Assembly: GCA_021775835.1 (NCBI GenBank)
Contig: JAJFHC010000090.1
Span: 1 to 11,849, forward strand
Length of the DNA stretch: 11,849 nt
Source: Hyphomicrobiales bacterium
GTDB taxonomy: Bacteria > Pseudomonadota > Alphaproteobacteria > Rhizobiales > JAJFHC01
Direction of reading: 5' to 3'
Below the pieces are notes generated by a model. The model worked only from the letters and a program-made list of their open reading frames with translations. It ran no database searches and was not told the DNA's origin. Positions 1-6,377 of the stretch are shown here, piece by piece. Each line of letters opens with the position of its first letter. Positions within the stretch are counted from its first letter, which is position 1. The translations under genes and the position numbers were made by a program.

Positions 1-281
1 TTGTTCGGAGTCTTTGCCGCCTCAGTACGGCATTTATAACAAACATACCCTACGTCTTATCGTACGGTAAGTCCAGTTTTACTTTTTCCAGAGCCATAAA
101 TATTTACGTAATATCTACATTCTGACGTGATTTATTTTCTAAAATCGTGCAGCGGGAATGGGAAGGCACGGCGGTCATCTTACGGGTGTGCCGTCAAGAA
201 AATCAGGGAAATGTCGGAACAGTGCCGGTGTTGCGATTGCCCGAGGTTCAATCGGCCTCGGCCGATTTGTAGAGTCGTCGG
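1..281. other. Non-coding region, AT-rich at its left end
   Basis: No convincing gene is seen in these 281 bases. Roughly the first 140 bases are clearly richer in A and T than the rest of the window, with runs such as CATTTATAAC and ATAAATATTTACG; composition then returns to the GC-rich background. An open frame running rightwards from 127 lies mostly opposite the acetyltransferase gene and resembles no protein I know. The stretch could carry a promoter for a gene beyond the left edge, but no well-spaced -35/-10 pair stands out. The only clear structure is the inverted repeat at 241-267. Confidence 0.5.
241..267 (-). terminator. Inverted repeat just after the acetyltransferase gene, possible terminator
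   Basis: AATCGGCC (250-257) and GGCCGATT (260-267) form a perfect 8-base inverted repeat around TC; as RNA this is a 7-bp stem with a 4-base loop. It lies 14 bases past the acetyltransferase stop codon (282-284), where a transcript end is expected. A second pairing, CCGAGG (241-246) with CCTCGG (256-261), uses some of the same bases, so the two hairpins exclude each other. No strong T-run follows on the minus strand, so Rho-independent termination is only a possibility; it may simply protect the 3' end. Confidence 0.35.
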
Positions 282-800
282 CTATCCTGCGCCATGGATG
301 GCAATCCGATATGATCTCGACACCGTCCCATCGATAACCCGGTCCTCCACAAAGGACATGCCGAGCTTCTCCGCCACCCTGATTGACCCAAAATTCTCAG
401 GATCGATATCGGCGACAACAGTTTCCAGGCCCACCGTCTCCAGCGCGTGCTTCAGCACCGGGGAGGCGGCTTCGGTGGCAAATCCATGCCCCCAACTCGC
501 CTGAGTAAACCGCCAGCCGATTTCCACTTCGTCCGCCACCTCCAGGTAGGGCAGGAGCAGGATCCAGCCGAGAAACAGTCCGGGCTTGCTGCGGTTGAAA
601 ACCGACCAGTAACCAAGCCCATCGGGATAGATCTCCTCCATGCGGGAGACAACGAACGCCCGATGCTTGACCGGGTCGGCCCAAGGGCCGGGGATGAACC
701 GCGTGACCGCGCGGTCACGGTCCATGGCGAGACAGGCCTCCATATCCGACATGGTCCGTGGACGGATTAAAAGACGGTCTGTTTCGAACGTCGGCAGCAT
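282..800 (-). CDS. GNAT family N-acetyltransferase (RimJ/RimL-like)
   Basis: This 172-residue protein is a single-domain acyltransferase that should move an acetyl group from acetyl-CoA to an amine; its substrate is unknown. The opening ETDRLLIRP (residues 6-14) is typical of the RimJ/RimL branch. The acetyl-CoA-binding motif A lies at about 100-111 (QASWGHGFATEA), followed by a beta strand and the late DPENFGSIRVAEKLGM segment (133-148) common in this branch. Length is normal for the family. The ATG at 798-800 is well supported by AAGGAG eight bases upstream. It has no signal peptide, so it is cytoplasmic. It diverges from the ABC importer operon across a 196-bp gap, so shared regulation is possible. 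A perfect 18-bp palindrome lies in codons 28-33. RimJ-like proteins modify ribosomal protein termini, but many relatives act on small molecules or antibiotics, so no role is claimed. Confidence 0.88.
   Translation of the reverse strand: MLPTFETDRLLIRPRTMSDMEACLAMDRDRAVTRFIPGPWADPVKHRAFVVSRMEEIYPDGLGYWSVFNRSKPGLFLGWILLLPYLEVADEVEIGWRFTQASWGHGFATEAASPVLKHALETVGLETVVADIDPENFGSIRVAEKLGMSFVEDRVIDGTVSRSYRIAIHGAG
702..719. repeat. Perfect 18-bp palindrome inside the acetyltransferase gene
   Basis: CGTGACCGCGCGGTCACG reads the same on both strands with no central spacer. It covers codons 28-33 of the acetyltransferase, about 80-100 bases inside the gene. A smaller inverted repeat, CGGCCC AA GGGCCG, lies nearby at 677-690. 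It could be a protein-binding site downstream of the promoter, a hairpin in the mRNA, or a by-product of Arg/Ala/Val/Thr codons in GC-rich DNA. Confidence 0.5.
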
Positions 801-860
801 GATGGCCTCTCCTTGATTTCACAGGTGTCTGACCGGTGCAACGCCCAGGCGACCCCGGCA

Positions 861-880
861 CAACTTGTCGATACAAGTTG
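861..880. promoter_or_regulatory. Candidate operator (GntR/FadR-like inverted repeat)
   Basis: CAACTTGT (861-868) and ACAAGTTG (873-880) are perfect inverted repeats around CGAT. The core TTGT-N4-ACAA resembles sites of FadR-subfamily GntR regulators, whose usual form is TNGT-N(0-3)-ACNA; the four-base centre is slightly longer. Its right arm shares bases 878-880 with the proposed -35 box of the importer promoter, a position suited to repression. It also lies 61-80 bp upstream of the divergent acetyltransferase start. No regulator gene is in the window, so the family assignment is inference from the site alone. Confidence 0.55.
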
Positions 881-906
881 CCGATGACTGGTTTCGCACC
901 TAGACT
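878..906 (+). promoter_or_regulatory. Likely sigma-70-type promoter of the ABC importer operon
   Basis: TTGCCG (878-883) and TAGACT (901-906) are separated by exactly 17 bases and match the housekeeping consensus at four positions each. The expected start of transcription is near 913, giving a leader of about 85 bases before the GTG at 997. The -35 box overlaps the right arm of the inverted repeat at 861-880. I found no other equally well-spaced pair in this gap. Confidence 0.55.
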
Positions 907-915
907 GCCGTTCAG

Positions 916-935
916 GATGGCAAGGAGATGCCATC
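916..935 (+). promoter_or_regulatory. Leader hairpin of the importer mRNA
   Basis: GATGGCA (916-922) and TGCCATC (929-935) are a perfect 7-base inverted repeat with the loop AGGAGA. It would lie at the very 5' end of the proposed transcript (start about 913). A 5'-terminal stem often stabilises mRNA, and a second operator half-pair on the DNA is another possibility. The loop holds a ribosome-binding-like AGGAG right next to an ATG (928-930) that opens a 12-codon frame, but the spacing is zero, so translation there is doubtful. Confidence 0.35.
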
Positions 936-996
936 GATAACCAGCGCCCGCCATATCAAAAAGTAATAGCCGGCGCTATAGTCTAGGGAGTTCCAC

Positions 997-2598
997 GTGA
1001 CCTTACGAAAATTCTCTGTCGCCCTCGGGCTGTCAGCGTTTATGGCGTTTACCGCCACCCAAGCGCTCCAGGCGGCAACCCCCAAAGATACTTTCGTCAT
1101 TGCTCGCAACACAGCCGACATCATCAATCTCGATCCAGCTGAAGTGTTTGAATTCACCGGTGGCGAGATCATCACCAACATCTATGACCGGGTCATGACC
1201 TTCGAGCCCGATGATCTGACCAAGCTGGTTGGCGGTACAACGGAAAGTTATACCTTCAGCGACGACGGCAAGACCATCATGTTGAAAATGCGTCCGGGCA
1301 TTGTCTTCCATTCCGGCAACCCGATGACGGCCGATGACGTGGCGTATTCCCTGCAGCGTGTTATCAAGCTGAAAAAGACACCGTCCTTCATCTTCACCCA
1401 GTTCGGCTGGAATGCAGACAATGTCGACAAGCTGGTCCAGGCCGTCGACGCAGAAACCGTCAAGCTGACCATAACTGAAAATTTGTCACCCGGTCTGGTT
1501 CTGAATGCCCTTTCAGCCGGCGTCGGCTCCGTCGTCGACAAGAAATTGCTGATGAGCCACGAGAAAGATGGCGACATGGGCTACGAATGGCTGAAAACCC
1601 ATTCAGCCGGTTCCGGCCCCTACAGCATCAAGACCTGGAAAGCCAATGAACTGATCATCATGGAAGCTCATGAGAAGGACCGTCACGGCGCGCCTGCCAT
1701 GAAGAAGGTGATCATGCGTCATGTGGCCGAAGCTTCCGCCCAGCGCCTGTTGCTGGAAAAAGGCGATGTGGATGTGGCTGAAGACCTGACATCCGATCAG
1801 ATCAAGGGTCTTGAAGGCAAGCCCGGCGTGGAAATCGATACTTTCCCGCAGACAAATGTCATGTATCTGGCCTCCAATCAGAAGCATCCCCAGCTATCGA
1901 AGCCGAAAGTCCAGGAAGCGCTGCGTTACGCGGTCGATTACAAAGGTCTGGCCGGTTCCGTGCTTGATGGCACCTACAAGGTACATCAGTCGTTCTGGCC
2001 ATCAGGTATGTGGGCATCCTATGACGAGACGCCTTATTCTTTCGATCTGGCAAAAGCCAAGGCCCTGCTGGCCGAGGCCGGTCACGAGGGTGGTGGTTTT
2101 AAGGTGACGATCGATACGCTGAACAAGTCTCCTTTCAAGGAAGTCGCTCAATCGATCCAGTCATCGCTCAAGCAACTTGGCATCGAAGGTGAGATCATCC
2201 TCTCCGACGGTGCAACTTTGTGGCCCAAGTACCGCGCCCGGAAGCATGAGCTGATCATCGCGCGTTGGGGCCCGGATTATGCCGATCCGCATTCCAATGC
2301 CGATTCGTTTGCCCACAATCCGGATAACCGCGACGAAGCCAAACTGACCGGTAAACTGGCGTGGCGTAATTCATGGGCTGATGAAAGTGCCACCAAAGGT
2401 GCAGAAGCAGCCGCCAAGGAAGGCGATGTCGTCAAGCGTGAAGCCATGTACAAGGACCTGCAGAAAAGCATGCAGTCCGCATCACCTTACGCCGTCATGT
2501 TCCAGTTGGTCGGCAAGATCGGCCGGCGCGATAACGTGAAGAACTATATTCGCGGGGCAACCTTCGATCAGGTCTTCTTCCGTACGGTGACCAAGTAG
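997..2598 (+). CDS. ABC transporter periplasmic substrate-binding protein, family 5 (peptide/nickel type)
   Basis: This 533-residue protein is the extracellular receptor of the importer encoded downstream; it captures the ligand in the periplasm and delivers it to the two permeases. Residues 1-26 are a clear signal peptide (TLRK, a hydrophobic core, then a TQALQA cleavage region), and there is no lipobox cysteine, so a soluble periplasmic protein is expected. The family-5 (DppA/OppA/NikA) hallmark FSDDGKTIMLKMRPGIVFHSG...MTADDVAYSLQR lies near residues 87-125, and late blocks such as ARWGPDYADP also fit. Length is close to DppA and NikA. The start is the GTG at 997, six bases after GGGAG; the next in-frame ATG would cut into the signal peptide. 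It is the first gene of the operon, behind the promoter at 878-906. Family-5 proteins bind peptides, nickel chelates, opines, sugars or glutathione, so the ligand cannot be assigned. Confidence 0.93.
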   Translation: MTLRKFSVALGLSAFMAFTATQALQAATPKDTFVIARNTADIINLDPAEVFEFTGGEIITNIYDRVMTFEPDDLTKLVGGTTESYTFSDDGKTIMLKMRPGIVFHSGNPMTADDVAYSLQRVIKLKKTPSFIFTQFGWNADNVDKLVQAVDAETVKLTITENLSPGLVLNALSAGVGSVVDKKLLMSHEKDGDMGYEWLKTHSAGSGPYSIKTWKANELIIMEAHEKDRHGAPAMKKVIMRHVAEASAQRLLLEKGDVDVAEDLTSDQIKGLEGKPGVEIDTFPQTNVMYLASNQKHPQLSKPKVQEALRYAVDYKGLAGSVLDGTYKVHQSFWPSGMWASYDETPYSFDLAKAKALLAEAGHEGGGFKVTIDTLNKSPFKEVAQSIQSSLKQLGIEGEIILSDGATLWPKYRARKHELIIARWGPDYADPHSNADSFAHNPDNRDEAKLTGKLAWRNSWADESATKGAEAAAKEGDVVKREAMYKDLQKSMQSASPYAVMFQLVGKIGRRDNVKNYIRGATFDQVFFRTVTK

Positions 2599-2621
2599 AC
2601 GACGAGAAGGGGCCACCCATC

Positions 2622-3686
2622 TTGTCTAAGTCAGACACCACACGAGGTAATGGGGCGGGATCATTCCCGCCCCTTCCGTCTTTTGTCAAAAAGCTTATCC
2701 AGTTCTTTCTGACACTTCTGTTGACCTTCATCGGTCTGATGGCCGTGACCTTCGTTATTGGCCGCGTGCTGCCGACCGATCCCGCCATGGCCATCGTCGG
2801 CAACCGCGCCTCCAACGAGGTCTACGAGGCCATGCGCCTGCAACTGGGACTCGACAAGCCTCTTATCGTCCAGTTCTGGCTGTTCCTGAAGAGTGCGATG
2901 CAGGGCGATTTCGGCCAGTCGATCATGACCACGCGACCGGTGGTCGAAGACATCAAGCGATTTTTTCCAGCCACTCTTGAACTTGCCACCGTGGCCACTT
3001 TGATAGGGGTGATCCTCGGCATTCCCATGGGCGTTCTCGCCGCCGTGCGCCAGGGCAAGCTCATCGACCATGTGGTCCGTGTGTTCGGTTTGATCGGTTA
3101 CTCCGTGCCCATTTTCTGGCTTGGCATGGTCGCCTTGCTGGTTTTTTACGCCAAGCTTGACTGGCTGCCCGGCCCCGGGCGCTACGATTTCTATTTCGAA
3201 GGTGTGGTCGAACCGGTTACCGGCGTTATTTTGATCGATTCGGCCATGGTCGGGGAGTGGGACGTTTTCAACAACGCCCTCGGTCACATCATTTTGCCGG
3301 CCTCCATGCTGGCCCTCTTCTCGCTGGCCTACATTGCCCGCATGACCCGAAGCTTCATGCTCGACCAGCTCAACCAGGAGTACATCCTGACGGCGCGGGT
3401 GAAGGGCCTGCCCGAACGAACGGTGATCTGGGGCCATGCCTTCCGCAATGTGATGGTCCAGCTGATCACGGTGGTTGGCCTGTCTTATGCCAATCTCCTT
3501 GAGGGTTCGGTACTGACCGAAACCGTCTTTGCCTGGCCGGGCCTCGGCCTCTACATAACCAATTCCCTGTTCAACGCCGACATGAATGCGGTCATTGGCG
3601 GCACCGTCGTCATCGGCGTCTGTTTCGTCGGCATCAACATGCTGTCCGACATCCTGTACCGCATGGTCGATCCGAGAGCGCGATAG
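2622..3686 (+). CDS. ABC transporter permease, DppB/OppB type
   Basis: This 354-residue inner-membrane protein is one of two permeases forming the importer channel. About six hydrophobic segments are visible, near residues 24-47, 117-142, 152-177, 224-241, 278-297 and 323-345. The cytoplasmic EAA loop that docks on an ATPase is at about 253-276 (EYILTARVKGLPERTVIWGH). The conserved TETVFAWPGLGLYI block follows at 299-312 and the protein ends in VDPRAR, as usual in this family. The only usable start before the first membrane segment is the TTG at 2622, nine bases after AGAAGGGG. This adds a polar tail of about 20 residues not typical of DppB. Residues 11-18 of that tail are encoded by a strong GC hairpin (2652-2673), so the start region may be under translational or termination control. 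It follows the binding protein by 23 bp and abuts the next permease. Confidence 0.92.
   Translation: MSKSDTTRGNGAGSFPPLPSFVKKLIQFFLTLLLTFIGLMAVTFVIGRVLPTDPAMAIVGNRASNEVYEAMRLQLGLDKPLIVQFWLFLKSAMQGDFGQSIMTTRPVVEDIKRFFPATLELATVATLIGVILGIPMGVLAAVRQGKLIDHVVRVFGLIGYSVPIFWLGMVALLVFYAKLDWLPGPGRYDFYFEGVVEPVTGVILIDSAMVGEWDVFNNALGHIILPASMLALFSLAYIARMTRSFMLDQLNQEYILTARVKGLPERTVIWGHAFRNVMVQLITVVGLSYANLLEGSVLTETVFAWPGLGLYITNSLFNADMNAVIGGTVVIGVCFVGINMLSDILYRMVDPRAR
2652..2687 (+). terminator. Terminator-shaped hairpin between binding protein and permease, inside the permease start
   Basis: GGGGCGGGA (2652-2660) and TCCCGCCCC (2665-2673) form a perfect 9-bp, very GC-rich stem with the loop TCAT. It is followed by the T-rich TTCCGTCTTTTGTC (2674-2687). 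It lies 53 bases after the binding-protein stop, where many ABC operons have a partial terminator or 3'-protecting hairpin that leaves the binding protein in excess over the membrane parts. Unusually, it lies within the first 20 codons of the permease frame, so translating ribosomes would cross it. The T-run is interrupted, so partial termination or mRNA protection is more likely than a full stop. Confidence 0.55.
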
Positions 3687-4619
3687 GTGGCCATGCCGGA
3701 TACAAAAAAGATCCCGGACAGTGGCGTGCGCGGCTGGCTGCTCGCCGAGTCGCCGGCCAGTGCAAATCAGGCTCGTGCCCAGCGCGCCTATGTGGGCTGG
3801 CTCACGTTTCGTTCCAATCCCATCGCCATGGCGGGCCTGATCATCATTGGTCTGCTGCTGGTCATCGCAGCCCTTGCCCCGTTCCTGACATCCGGGGAAG
3901 GCATCGAACAGAACCTTGCGAACCGCCTGAAGGCCCCCAGTGCCGAACATTGGTTCGGCACTGACGAACTAGGGCGCGACATTTATGACCGGATTATCTG
4001 GGGCGCCCGGGTAACGCTCTACATCGTGTTTCTTGTGTCCGTCATTGTCATGCCGATCGGCCTCATGATCGGCACCATAGCCGGCTACATGGGCGGCTGG
4101 GTCGACGCGGTACTGATGCGCATTACCGATATTTTCCTGGCGTTTCCCCGCTTGATCCTGGCGCTCGCTTTCGTGTCGGCGCTCGGACCGGGTCTTGAAA
4201 ACGCCGTCATCGCCATTGCTGTAACGACCTGGTCTCCTTACGCACGCCTGGCCAGGGCCGAAGCCCTGACCGTGCGCAATTCGGAATATATTCTTGCAGC
4301 CCAGATCCAGGGTGCCTCGAGCTTGCGGATCGTCGTCAGCCACGTGGTGCCCATGTGCATGTCGTCGATCATAGTCCGCCTGACGCTCGACATGGCCGGC
4401 ATCATCCTGACGGCCGCCGGGCTCGGATTTCTGGGGCTTGGGGCGCAGCCGCCATTGCCTGAGTGGGGCGCCATGATCGCAACGGGCAGGGACTTCCTGC
4501 TTGACCAGTGGTGGATTTCGACGATTCCGGGGTTTGCCATCCTGATTGTTTCCATGGGCTTCAACCTGCTGGGCGACGGTCTTCGCGATGTGCTCGATCC
4601 AAGGTCGGGAGGCGAATGA
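3687..4619 (+). CDS. ABC transporter permease, DppC/OppC type
   Basis: The second permease, 310 residues, pairs with the upstream DppB-type protein. After an N-terminal cytoplasmic segment (SPASANQARAQRAYVGWLTF, residues 22-41) comes the first membrane span (about 46-67). The FGTDELGRDIYDRIIWGAR motif (90-108) is characteristic of OppC/DppC. Further spans lie near 110-132, 143-168 and 170-183. The EAA loop is at about 200-223 (EYILAAQIQGASSLRIVVSH). The conserved LGLGAQPPLPEWGAMI block (249-264), a last span (280-296) and the ending LRDVLDP complete the family pattern. The frame opens with GTG immediately after the previous stop codon; an ATG two codons later (3693) is an alternative and would change nothing important. 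The stop overlaps the next start in ATGA, so translation is probably coupled. Confidence 0.93.
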   Translation: MAMPDTKKIPDSGVRGWLLAESPASANQARAQRAYVGWLTFRSNPIAMAGLIIIGLLLVIAALAPFLTSGEGIEQNLANRLKAPSAEHWFGTDELGRDIYDRIIWGARVTLYIVFLVSVIVMPIGLMIGTIAGYMGGWVDAVLMRITDIFLAFPRLILALAFVSALGPGLENAVIAIAVTTWSPYARLARAEALTVRNSEYILAAQIQGASSLRIVVSHVVPMCMSSIIVRLTLDMAGIILTAAGLGFLGLGAQPPLPEWGAMIATGRDFLLDQWWISTIPGFAILIVSMGFNLLGDGLRDVLDPRSGGE

Positions 4620-5482
4620 TGGGCGAGACATCGCCGGCCGATCCCCTGATCACGGTCGAAAACCTCTCGGTCAGTTTTCGCACTCCCAAGGGCATTGTCG
4701 AAGCCGTGCGCGGGATCGATTTTACACTGGGCAAGGAACGGCTGGGTATTGTCGGCGAGTCCGGTTCCGGAAAGTCACAGACGGGCAGGGCCCTGCTGCG
4801 TCTGACGTCGGGCAACGGCACGATCACGGCCGACCGGATGGAATTCGACGGCATCGACCTGCTCAACGCCGACCGCAAGACCCTGTACGACATTCGGGGC
4901 AACCGCATTTCGATGATCATGCAGGACCCGAAATACTCGCTAAATCCGGTGATGACTGTGGGGTCGCAGATTGCCGAAGCCTACCGGGTTCATTCTACAG
5001 TGTCCGCCTCCCAGGCGCGGGAAAAGGCGATGGAGATGCTGGGGGCTGTGCACATTCGCGAGCCTGAAAAGGTCTACAAGCTCTATCCTCATCAGGTGTC
5101 GGGCGGCATGGGCCAGCGCATCATGATTGCCATGATGCTGATACCCAATCCACAGGTACTGATTGCTGATGAACCGACCTCGGCCCTTGACGTCACGGTG
5201 CAGATGCAAGTCCTGGCTCTGCTCGATGACATGGTGCGCCAGCGCGGCATGGGGCTGATCATGATCTCCCATGACCTGAACCTTGTGTCGTCCTTTTGCG
5301 ATCAGGTGCTGGTTATGTATGGCGGCCAGATCATGGAACGGCTGGCGGCCGACGACCTGAACAACGCCAAGCATCCCTACACGCGGGGCCTGCTCAATTG
5401 CCTGCCCAAGATCGGCGGCGACCATGGCGAGTTGCCGATCCTCAAGCGTGATCCGGCCTGGCTCGAAATGCGGGACCCCTGA
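4616..5482 (+). CDS. ABC transporter ATP-binding protein, DppD/OppD type
   Basis: The first of two ATPases that power the importer from the cytoplasmic side. In this 288-residue form the Walker A is GESGSGKS (47-54), the Q-loop glutamine is Q103, the signature is VSGGMGQR (161-168), Walker B is VLIADEPTSALD (181-192) and the switch histidine is H219, so all catalytic parts are intact. The HPYTRGLLNCLP segment opens the C-terminal region typical of peptide-importer ATPases. The tail is shorter than in E. coli DppD and has a single cysteine, so the iron-sulfur cluster reported for some DppD proteins is not expected. Two adjacent ATGs (4616, 4619) follow GGGAGG; its spacing (3 or 6 bases) slightly favours 4619. 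The first ATG overlaps the dppC-like stop as ATGA. An extension back to 4508 would lie inside the permease gene and is unlikely. Confidence 0.93.
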   Translation: MMGETSPADPLITVENLSVSFRTPKGIVEAVRGIDFTLGKERLGIVGESGSGKSQTGRALLRLTSGNGTITADRMEFDGIDLLNADRKTLYDIRGNRISMIMQDPKYSLNPVMTVGSQIAEAYRVHSTVSASQAREKAMEMLGAVHIREPEKVYKLYPHQVSGGMGQRIMIAMMLIPNPQVLIADEPTSALDVTVQMQVLALLDDMVRQRGMGLIMISHDLNLVSSFCDQVLVMYGGQIMERLAADDLNNAKHPYTRGLLNCLPKIGGDHGELPILKRDPAWLEMRDP

Positions 5483-5484
5483 CC

Positions 5485-6261
5485 GTGATCGAAGTGAAAG
5501 ATCTCAACATCCTGTTCGGTCACGGCAAGTCCGCGATCCACGCGGTTCGCGACGCCACGTTCGCCGTCGCGGAAGGTGACAGCTACGGCATTGTCGGCGA
5601 ATCCGGTTCCGGCAAGTCGACCATCCTGCGGGGCCTGGCAGGGCTTGTGGACGACTGGTCCGGGGAGATGCTCATCAATGGCCAGGAACTGGCCCAGCGT
5701 CGCGACAAGGCCGGCCGGAAACTCCTGCAGATGGTGTTCCAGGATCCCTATGGATCGCTCCATCCCCGGCGCACGGTAAATGACACGCTGAAGGAGCCGT
5801 TGGTCATTCACCGTTTCGACAGGACCGAAGACCGCGTCGTTGAGGCTCTTGAAGAAGTTGGCCTCGGCCCCCAGTTTCGCTTTCGATTTCCCCATCAGTT
5901 GTCCGGCGGCCAGCGTCAGCGTATCGCCATTGCCCGGGCGTTGATCCTGGAACCGCGTGTAGTGCTCCTGGACGAACCGACATCCGCGCTTGATGTGTCG
6001 GTACAGGCGGAAATCCTCAATCTGCTGGTGCGCCTGCGCGCCACCCACGGCCTGACTTATCTCATGGTCAGTCATGATCTGGCGGTTGTCGGCCATCTGT
6101 GCCAGCGAATCGCGGTCATGAACCGTGGTGCCATCATCGAGGAAATGACCGATGAGCAGATGCGGAGCGGCGATGTCCAGCACGCCTACACCCGTCAGTT
6201 GTGGGTGGCAAGCCAGGGATATGATCTCGACGCTCTCAGCAACTTCATGGAATTTGAGTAG
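5485..6261 (+). CDS. ABC transporter ATP-binding protein, DppF/OppF type
   Basis: The second ATPase, 258 residues, expected to pair with the upstream one. Visible motifs are Walker A GESGSGKST (38-46), Q-loop Q86 in VFQDPYGSLHPR, signature LSGGQRQR (139-146), Walker B VVLLDEPTSALD (159-170) and switch histidine H197. The late HAYTRQLW segment corresponds to the HPYT motif of peptide-importer ATPases, with Ala in place of Pro. It is shorter than E. coli DppF (about 330) and close to NikE in length. The ending SNFMEFE looks like a natural terminus, not a break. The start is a GTG two bases after the previous stop, with only a weak ribosome-binding site, so translation probably depends on the upstream gene. 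This is the last gene of the operon; the next begins 116 bp later and has its own ribosome-binding site. Confidence 0.93.
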   Translation: MIEVKDLNILFGHGKSAIHAVRDATFAVAEGDSYGIVGESGSGKSTILRGLAGLVDDWSGEMLINGQELAQRRDKAGRKLLQMVFQDPYGSLHPRRTVNDTLKEPLVIHRFDRTEDRVVEALEEVGLGPQFRFRFPHQLSGGQRQRIAIARALILEPRVVLLDEPTSALDVSVQAEILNLLVRLRATHGLTYLMVSHDLAVVGHLCQRIAVMNRGAIIEEMTDEQMRSGDVQHAYTRQLWVASQGYDLDALSNFMEFE

Positions 6262-6377
6262 ACCGGTTAATCTTCGTCAGGACTGATACGATTTATTTTC
6301 CAAGTCCGGGAACGAAACTCCGTTGTCGAACGTAATGATCAGGGGTGTCTGCGTTTGATGCAAAGGATAGGGTCGTG

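Noticed and set aside
127..504. Plus-strand open frame starting in the left non-coding region
   Set aside because: More than half of it is antisense to the acetyltransferase, no ribosome-binding site is seen, and the composition is arbitrary.
928..966. Twelve-codon leader peptide (ATG at 928, TAA at 964-966) before the binding-protein gene
   Set aside because: AAGGAG directly touches the ATG with no spacer, the peptide has no run of regulatory codons, and no terminator/antiterminator pair follows.
2661..3950. Open frame of 429 codons on the minus strand across both permease genes
   Set aside because: It spans two well-supported permeases in antisense, is rich in His, Gln and Asp as expected of a shadow frame, and resembles no known protein.
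4508..4615. Extended start of the first ATPase back to 4508
   Set aside because: It would overlap the permease by over 100 bases; the ATG pair at 4616/4619 has GGGAGG upstream and an ATGA overlap typical of coupled genes.
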